Origin: Burkholderiales bacterium
GTDB taxonomy: Bacteria; Pseudomonadota; Gammaproteobacteria; Burkholderiales; Casimicrobiaceae
Assembly (NCBI GenBank): GCA_020851255.1
Contig: JADZDA010000150.1
Location: 1-55,379 of the forward strand
DNA length: 55,379 bases
Direction: 5' to 3'
The notes beneath the pieces are model-generated. The model was not told where the DNA came from. It saw only the letters and a program-made list of their open reading frames with translations, and searched no databases. Position 1 is the stretch's first letter. Every line of letters starts with the position of its first letter. The translations under genes were made by a program, and so were the position numbers. Below are positions 49,876 through 55,379 of the stretch, in pieces.

Positions 49876-51288
49876 ATGCCCGCCCTCGATCCCCATCCCG
49901 ACCGCCTGTTTCCCGCCGACCCGACCGTGCGCGCGATCGCGCGCCGCCTCTACGCGACGGTGAAAGACCTGCCGATCGTGAGCCCGCACGGCCACACCGA
50001 TCCGCGCTGGTTCGCCGACGACGAGCCGTTCCGCGACGCGAGCGCGCTGTTCATCACGCCGGATCACTACGTGTTCCGGATGCTCTACAGCCAGGGCGTG
50101 CCGCTCGAGTCGCTGGGCATCGCGCGTCGCGACGGCGGGGCGGTCGAGTCGGACCCGCGGAAGATCTGGCGCACGTTCGCCGCGCACTGGCACCTGTTCC
50201 ACGGCACGCCGACGCGCGTCTGGCTCGACCACGCGTTCTCCACGGTGTTCGGCGTCCGCGAGCGGCTCTCGCCGGCGAGCGCCGACGCGATCTTCGACGC
50301 GATCAACGCGAAGCTCGCGACGCCGGCGTACCGGCCGCGCGCGCTGTTCGAGCGGTTCAACATCGAGGTGCTGGCGACGACCGAGAGCCCGCTCGACGAC
50401 CTCGCGTACCACGCGAAGATCCGGGCGAGCGGCTGGAAGGGCCGGGTGATCACCGCCTACCGCCCCGATCCGGTCGTCGACCCGGAGTTCGAGGGGTTCG
50501 CGGACAACGTCGAGCGGCTGGGTCAACTCGCCGGCGAGAACACCGGGACCTGGAACGGCTATCTCGCGGCGCATCGCGCGCGCCGGGCGTTCTTCGCGAC
50601 GATGGGCGCCACCTCGACCGACCACGGGCACCCGACGGCGCGCACCGCCGACCTCGATGCCGCCGAATGCCAGCGGCTGCTCGACCGGGCGCTCGCCGGC
50701 CGCGCGACCGCGGACGAGGCGGAGCGCTTCCGCGCGCAGATGCTGACCGAGATGGCGAAGATGAGCCTCGACGACCGGCTGGTCATGCAGATCCCTCCGG
50801 GCAGCTTCCGCAATCACAATCCGGCCCTGTACGGACGCCACGGACGCGACAAGGGCGCCGACATCCCGATGCCGACCGACTACGTCCGCGCGTTGAAGCC
50901 GCTGCTCGACCGTGTGGGCAACGAGCGCGACCTCACCATCATCGTGTTCACGCTCGACGAGACCTCGTACGCGCGCGAACTGGCGCCGCTCGCCGGCCAC
51001 TACCCGGCGCTCAGGCTCGGACCCGCCTGGTGGTTCCACGACAGCCCCGAGGGGATGCTGCGCTTCCGCGAGCAGACGACCGAGACCGCCGGCTTCCGCA
51101 ACACGGTCGGATTCAACGACGACACCCGCGCGTTCCTGTCCATACCCGCGCGGCACGACGTCGCCCGGCGCGTCGATTGCCGGTTCCTCGCGACGCTGGT
51201 CGCCGAGCACCGGATCGACGAGGACGAGGCGTTCGAGCTGGCGCCCGAGCTCGCCTGGGGGCTCGCCAGGCGCGCCTATCGACTGTAG
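49876..51288 (+). CDS. uxaC: glucuronate isomerase
   Basis: A 470-residue protein of normal length. The HxH metal motif is near the N-terminus (VSPHGHTDPRWFADD, H38 and H40), followed by LFITPDHYVFRMLYSQG, WRTFAAHWHLFHGTPTRVWL, FNIEVLATTESPLDDLAYH and, near the end, FNDDTRAFLSIPARHDVARR. UxaC interconverts D-glucuronate and D-fructuronate (or galacturonate and tagaturonate). With the TRAP importer and UxuB it gives uptake and the first two steps of hexuronate breakdown; mannonate dehydratase is not in the window. The ATG at 49876 was chosen over an upstream open extension that overlaps uxuB. Confidence 0.95.
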   Translation: MPALDPHPDRLFPADPTVRAIARRLYATVKDLPIVSPHGHTDPRWFADDEPFRDASALFITPDHYVFRMLYSQGVPLESLGIARRDGGAVESDPRKIWRTFAAHWHLFHGTPTRVWLDHAFSTVFGVRERLSPASADAIFDAINAKLATPAYRPRALFERFNIEVLATTESPLDDLAYHAKIRASGWKGRVITAYRPDPVVDPEFEGFADNVERLGQLAGENTGTWNGYLAAHRARRAFFATMGATSTDHGHPTARTADLDAAECQRLLDRALAGRATADEAERFRAQMLTEMAKMSLDDRLVMQIPPGSFRNHNPALYGRHGRDKGADIPMPTDYVRALKPLLDRVGNERDLTIIVFTLDETSYARELAPLAGHYPALRLGPAWWFHDSPEGMLRFREQTTETAGFRNTVGFNDDTRAFLSIPARHDVARRVDCRFLATLVAEHRIDEDEAFELAPELAWGLARRAYRL

Positions 51289-51299
51289 GGACGACGGGC

Positions 51300-53162
51300 A
51301 TGGCCGTGATCGTCACGTTGCACGAGCGACTCGAGCGACTCGCCCGCGCCGCGCCGGGAGCGGACGCGATCGTGGTTCCGGGGCGCGGGCGCCTCGACCG
51401 TCAGGGGCTCGCGCGCCAGATCCGGATCGTCGCGGCGCATCTCGCGCGCCTGGGGCTCGGGCACGGCGATCGGGTCGTCGTCGCGCTGCTCGACAGTCCC
51501 ATGGCGGCGACCGCGTTCCTCGGCGTGTCCGCGGTGACCGCGGCGGCACCGCTCAATCCCCAATACCGTCCGGCGGAATTCGAGTTCTATTTCGGCCGGC
51601 TCGCGCCCGCGTGCGTGGTCGTCGCCGCCGGCGCCGGCGGAGCCGCGCGCGAGGTCGCGTTGTCGATGGGCATCCGTGTGCTGGACATCGTCACCGAACG
51701 CGGGGACGCGCCGGGCGCGTTCCGGTTCGCGGGTGCGTTCGAGGGCGACGGTCCGGTGCAGCCGCCGCCGGCAGCGCAGGACGTAGCCCTCGTGCTCCAC
51801 ACGTCGGGGACGACCGACCTGCCCAAGCGCGTTCCGCTCACGCACGCGAACCTGGCGGTCGCCGTCGACCAGGTCTCGGTCTCGCTGGGCCTGCGCGACG
51901 ACGACCGTTGCCTGCACGTGCTGCCGATGTTCCATGTCGGCGGACTCGTCGACAACATCGCCGCGCCGCTCGCCGCCGGTGGCGCGATCGTCGGCGCGCG
52001 CGGCTATTCGGTCGACGCGTTCTACGAGGCGCTCGACCTCGGTGCGCCGACCTGGACGCAGCTCGTGCCGCCGATGCTCGTCGAGGTGCTGGACCACGCG
52101 GACCGCCACGCCGGGGTCGTCGCGCGCCGTGGCCTGCGATTCGTGCGATCGGTGTCGGCGCCGCTTCCCCGGCCGTTGCTCGAGCGCTTCGAGGCCCGCT
52201 ACGGGGTTCCCGTGGTCGAGATCTACGGAATGACCGAGACCACCGGTGTGATCACCAGCAACCCGTTCCCCGTCGGCACGCGCAAACCCGGATCCGTCGG
52301 TGTGAGTGCGGGACCGCGGATAGCGATCGTCGACGCGGATGGGCGGGCGCTGCCGCGTGGCGCGGTCGGCGAGGTACGCGTCAGCGGCGGTTGCGTGATG
52401 CGGGGCTACGGCGACGCCGCCGACGCGCCGGGGCTCGGCCTGGTCGACGGCTGGCTCGCCACGGGCGACGCGGGATACCTCGACGATGGCGGTTACCTGT
52501 TCCTCGTCGGACGCTACAAGGAGATGATCAACCGGGGCGGGGAGAAAGTGCTGCCGCGCGAGATCGACGATGCGATCGCCGATCATCCGGCGATCGCGGA
52601 CGCCGCTGCGTTCGGCGTGCCGCATCCGACACTGGGAGAGGACGTAGCCATCGCCGTGGTCGCGAGGCCGGGCGCCGTCATCGATCGTGCATCGATCGTC
52701 ACCCACCTCGCGCGGCGGCTGGCCTATTTCAAGGTCCCCCGGACCATCCACGTCGTCGAGACGATCCCGCGCTCGGCGTCGGGGAAGGTCCAGCGTCTGC
52801 GGCTCGCCGAGGCGCTGGGAGCGAACGATGGGGCGCCAGCGGCCGCCGCGGCATACGTCGCGCCCGCGACGCCGGTCGCCGCGGCGATCGCGCTGCTTTG
52901 GCGGGACGTGCTCGGTGTCGCCCGGGTTGGCGCCGACGACGACTTTTTCGTGCTGGGCGGCGACTCGCTCAAGGCTGCGAGCTTCCTCGCCCGTTTCGAG
53001 GCGGCCTGCGGCGTCGCGATACCGGTGTCGGCGATATTCGATGCGCCGACTCCCGCTGGACTGGAGGGGCGGCTCGCACGCGAACACCCCGGGATCGAGG
53101 ACCGGCTCGCGGCGGCGGCGGCCGGGCCGGCGACGTCCGCGCGCGATCGTTTCGAGCTTTGA
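51300..53162 (+). CDS. AMP-binding (adenylation/acyl-CoA synthetase-like) enzyme with C-terminal carrier domain
   Basis: A 620-residue protein. An ANL-superfamily domain covers about residues 1-515. The phosphate loop is LHTSGTTDLPKRVPLTHAN, where the usual TSGTTGxPKGV has D and R in place of two glycines. YGMTETTG, the hinge TGDAGYLDDGGYLFLVGR and the C-terminal catalytic lysine in SASGKVQRLRL (K496) are intact. A short linker leads to a peptidyl/acyl carrier domain with DDDFFVLGGDSLKAASFLAR (phosphopantetheine Ser556), then an acidic-hydrophobic tail ending DRFEL. It probably activates an acid as the adenylate and loads it on its own carrier. It follows uxaC by 11 bp and overlaps the next gene. 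Confidence 0.9.
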   Translation: MAVIVTLHERLERLARAAPGADAIVVPGRGRLDRQGLARQIRIVAAHLARLGLGHGDRVVVALLDSPMAATAFLGVSAVTAAAPLNPQYRPAEFEFYFGRLAPACVVVAAGAGGAAREVALSMGIRVLDIVTERGDAPGAFRFAGAFEGDGPVQPPPAAQDVALVLHTSGTTDLPKRVPLTHANLAVAVDQVSVSLGLRDDDRCLHVLPMFHVGGLVDNIAAPLAAGGAIVGARGYSVDAFYEALDLGAPTWTQLVPPMLVEVLDHADRHAGVVARRGLRFVRSVSAPLPRPLLERFEARYGVPVVEIYGMTETTGVITSNPFPVGTRKPGSVGVSAGPRIAIVDADGRALPRGAVGEVRVSGGCVMRGYGDAADAPGLGLVDGWLATGDAGYLDDGGYLFLVGRYKEMINRGGEKVLPREIDDAIADHPAIADAAAFGVPHPTLGEDVAIAVVARPGAVIDRASIVTHLARRLAYFKVPRTIHVVETIPRSASGKVQRLRLAEALGANDGAPAAAAAYVAPATPVAAAIALLWRDVLGVARVGADDDFFVLGGDSLKAASFLARFEAACGVAIPVSAIFDAPTPAGLEGRLAREHPGIEDRLAAAAAGPATSARDRFEL

Positions 53163-55379
53163 CGGCGATCGACGACCTCCTGGCGCGGTTGGCCCGCACT
53201 GACGTGCGCCTCTCGGTCGACGGCGCGAAGCTCGTCGTGGACGCCCCCGCGGGAGCGCTCAGCGAGACGATGCGCTCGGAGCTCGCGGCCCGCAAGGCCG
53301 AAATCCTCGAACGGCTCGCGTCCCGCGACGCGGGAGCCGACGCCGAAGTCCTGCTGTCGTCGAGTCAGGAAAGGCTGCTCTCGCTGCTCGCCGCCCGCGG
53401 ACAGACTTCCGCTTGGCATGTCGCGTTCGGGTTCGACCTGGAAGGTCCGCTCGACGTCGAGAGGTTCGGGCGCGCGCTCGAAACGGTGGTATCGCGCCAC
53501 GAGGCCCTGCGTACGTCGTTTCCGGCGGATGGGGCGGGGCGCCGCCGGCCGTTCGTGCATGCACCCGCGCCGATCGCGTTGCGAACGCCATCGCCCGCGC
53601 CTGGCTCCGGCGCTGCCGGCATCGCGGCCGCGGAGCAAGGACTCGACTCCGCGATCCGCGATGAAGCATGCCGTGCATTCGACCTCGCGAACGGTCCGTT
53701 GTGGCGCGCGTTGCTCGCCAACACCGCTCCGGACCGACATCGATTCGTCTTCGTCGCGCACCACCTGATCTTCGATGGTCGCTCCAGGGCGGTCCTGCTG
53801 GCGGAGATCGCGGAGGTCTACCGGGCGACCGGGGTCGGGGAGGAACCGAGGCTCGCGAGTCCGGCGCCACGCTATTCGGATTACGTCCGGTGGCGGCATG
53901 CCCGGGAGAACGAAGCCGCGCGACAGGCCCAGGTCGAATACTGGGCGCGCAAATTCGCGGGATCGCCGGCCGAGCTGCGACTGCCCCTCGACCGCCCGCG
54001 GACCGCCGTCGGGACGGACGGTTGCAGATTCCGCGCTTTCGAATTGCCGCCGGCGACGCTCGCCACCGTGCGCGCCGTGGCGCGCCAGCTCGCCGCGACC
54101 GAGTACATGGTGCTCCTGGCATCGGTCTGCGCCTGGTTCGCGCGGCAGACCAGCCAGGACGACCTGATCGTCTGCGCGCCGCTCGCCGGTCGCGACCGCG
54201 GGGAATTCGAGGGTCTGATCGGCCGATGCAACACATTCGTCGCTCTGAGGATCGACGCCGGTGCCAATCCCGCGTTCGCCGAGCTCGTTGCGCGCTCGCG
54301 CTCGGCGGTGCTCGAGGCCTGGCAGCACCAGCATGTGCCGTTGCAGGTGGTCGCCGCGCTGCCGGGTCTGGTTCGCGTGCCGCTCGCCCGCGCGATAGTC
54401 AACTACCAGGACGCCGCGGCCCGCCGCTTCGATCTTCCGGGGATCGTCGCCCGACCCGTCGAAGTGCGTACCGGGGCCGCCGACGTGGACTTCGCGCTCC
54501 AGCTCGAGGCCACCATCGGGGGCGGGCTGGCGGCGGTGGTCGAGCTGCGCGCCGACCTCTTCGACGCTGCGACCGCCGACCGTTTTGTCGATGGCTGGTC
54601 GCGGCTGCTCGAGGCCGCCGTCGCCGATCCGGCACGATCGCTCGCATCGCTACCCGGCGCGCCGGACGAGGACGAGGTCGAGAACTGGCTCAACGCGCAT
54701 CCGAAGGTCGACCGGGCGGTCGTCGTGCGACGATCGCCGGATCGGTCGGCGACCGCCTACGTGCAGCTCGATCGCGACGATCCGCCCAGCCACGCGGAGA
54801 TCCGGGATGCGCTCGCCGGTGCGTTCCCCGCGTGGAAGCTGCCGGCGGCGGTCGTCACCGTCGCCCGTTTCGCGCGACTCCCCGACGGCCGCATCGACCG
54901 CGACGCGTTGCCGCCTCCGCCGATGTCCGTGGATCGTCCGCGCGAGCAGCCGCGCACGACGCTCGAGCGAAGGCTCGCCGCGATCTGGAAGCGCACGCTT
55001 TGGCTTGACCGCGAGATCGGAGTCGAAGAAGACTTCGTCGAACTCGGCGGACATTCACTGCTCTCGGCGCAGCTCGTCGTCGAGGTCGAGCGCGAGTTCG
55101 GACGTGCCCTTCCGGACCATGCGATCGCCGGATTGTCGACGGTGGCGGCGATGGCGCGGGCGCTCGAGTCCGACGCGACCGTCGCGCCGGTGGAGGAAGG
55201 CGACGTCGACGAGGCGACGGCCCAGATCCTGCATCGACAGCGGGCTTACGTCGCTTCCTGGGTCGGAGTTCGCGCCCGGCCGGACGGACTCGTCTTGGGT
55301 CTGAACGTCGACGGTGGGCGCTGCCCGGTCTTCTGGTGCCTGCAGGGTTACGGCGAACTCCTGCAGCTCGCGCGCTATA
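53159..55379 (+). CDS. NRPS: docking - condensation - partial adenylation - carrier - thioesterase (3'-truncated by window edge)
   Basis: The frame is open from TTG 53159 to the window end (740 codons), overlapping the preceding stop (TTGA). Residues 1-55 form a TubC-type N-terminal docking domain (DDLLARLARTDVRLSVDG, then APAGALSETMRSELAARKAE), which supports the TTG start. Residues about 65-490 are a condensation domain with an intact catalytic AHHLIFDG (H201, H202, D206). At about 500-582 comes only the small C-terminal adenylation subdomain (WLNAHPKVDRAVVV, then RLPDGRIDRDAL); the 400-residue core is missing and the usual catalytic Lys is Arg. A carrier domain has ELGGHSLLSAQLVVE (Ser633). 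The last residues (RCPVFWCLQGYGELLQLA) look like the start of a thioesterase. Codon choice is looser (more A/T-ending codons) than in the uronate genes. Confidence 0.88.
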   Translation, partial: MTAIDDLLARLARTDVRLSVDGAKLVVDAPAGALSETMRSELAARKAEILERLASRDAGADAEVLLSSSQERLLSLLAARGQTSAWHVAFGFDLEGPLDVERFGRALETVVSRHEALRTSFPADGAGRRRPFVHAPAPIALRTPSPAPGSGAAGIAAAEQGLDSAIRDEACRAFDLANGPLWRALLANTAPDRHRFVFVAHHLIFDGRSRAVLLAEIAEVYRATGVGEEPRLASPAPRYSDYVRWRHARENEAARQAQVEYWARKFAGSPAELRLPLDRPRTAVGTDGCRFRAFELPPATLATVRAVARQLAATEYMVLLASVCAWFARQTSQDDLIVCAPLAGRDRGEFEGLIGRCNTFVALRIDAGANPAFAELVARSRSAVLEAWQHQHVPLQVVAALPGLVRVPLARAIVNYQDAAARRFDLPGIVARPVEVRTGAADVDFALQLEATIGGGLAAVVELRADLFDAATADRFVDGWSRLLEAAVADPARSLASLPGAPDEDEVENWLNAHPKVDRAVVVRRSPDRSATAYVQLDRDDPPSHAEIRDALAGAFPAWKLPAAVVTVARFARLPDGRIDRDALPPPPMSVDRPREQPRTTLERRLAAIWKRTLWLDREIGVEEDFVELGGHSLLSAQLVVEVEREFGRALPDHAIAGLSTVAAMARALESDATVAPVEEGDVDEATAQILHRQRAYVASWVGVRARPDGLVLGLNVDGGRCPVFWCLQGYGELLQLARY

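Noticed and set aside
1-55379. tRNA, rRNA, integrase or transposase genes that would define a genomic island
   Set aside because: No cloverleaf with a CCA end or T-loop GTTCRA pattern, no rRNA segment and no DDE or tyrosine recombinase motifs were recognised, so island boundaries cannot be drawn from this window.

Overview
The window is uniformly GC-rich (roughly 70% by eye) and densely coded, with many ATGA or GTGA stop/start overlaps and typical proteobacterial gene sets: a glycolate oxidase cluster glcD-glcE-glcF, adjacent ispD-ispF, a DctPQM TRAP operon, MacAB, MoaC and an OmpR/EnvZ-type pair. The best guess is a chromosomal segment of a betaproteobacterium, probably Burkholderiales-like. 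I see no rRNA, tRNA, CRISPR array, plasmid or phage structural genes.

Layout. (1) 1-4018: the 3' part of an ABC peptide-type solute-binding protein, an aldehyde dehydrogenase, a small methyltransferase and an SDR oxidoreductase. (2) 4065-7056: a GDP-L-fucose module (gmd and fcl on the minus strand, a divergent GT10 fucosyltransferase on the plus strand). (3) 7038-10712: an exported protein of unknown function, a TerB/DUF697-like protein, a CBS-domain protein and a class III CoA-transferase. (4) 10881-19063: a long plus-strand run of glcD, a second FAD-linked 2-hydroxyacid dehydrogenase, a GST, glcE, glcF, a thioesterase, a GNAT enzyme, ispD and ispF. (5) 19085-21678: a minus-strand patch with a truncated UvrD-like helicase, an ARPP-1 protein and a WYL regulator. 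(6) 21933-26476: a lipoprotein, a GT4 glycosyltransferase, and an EnvZ/OmpR-like pair divergent from a Spy/CpxP-like periplasmic protein, which ends at a clear intrinsic terminator. (7) 26674-35846: two consecutive DUF1800-DUF1501 pairs. Both DUF1800 proteins carry three DUF5648 repeats, and the second adds five Ig-like domains. (8) 35954-38386: a hybrid histidine kinase and its LuxR-type response regulator. (9) 38544-43749: an M48 protease with MacA and split MacB; the MacA carries a Spy-like insertion. (10) 43950-51288: moaC, then a GntR-regulated TRAP transporter with fructuronate reductase and glucuronate isomerase, a hexuronate uptake and catabolism operon. (11) 51300-55379: an adenylation-carrier protein and the start of an NRPS that runs off the window, placed directly behind the uronate operon.

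Most unusual points. The terminal NRPS has a TubC-type docking domain, a condensation domain with an intact HHxxxDG motif, a carrier domain and the beginning of a thioesterase, but only the small C-terminal half of an adenylation domain. Its would-be catalytic lysine is an arginine, and the complete adenylation domain sits on the preceding separate protein. The duplicated DUF1800/DUF1501 cassette is a second candidate for an undescribed exported system. A GTAAC-N5-GTAAC (CpxR-box-like) site lies between the OmpR/EnvZ-like pair and its divergent Spy-like gene, and a near-copy lies upstream of the exported protein at 7038-7658, which suggests a small envelope-stress regulon.
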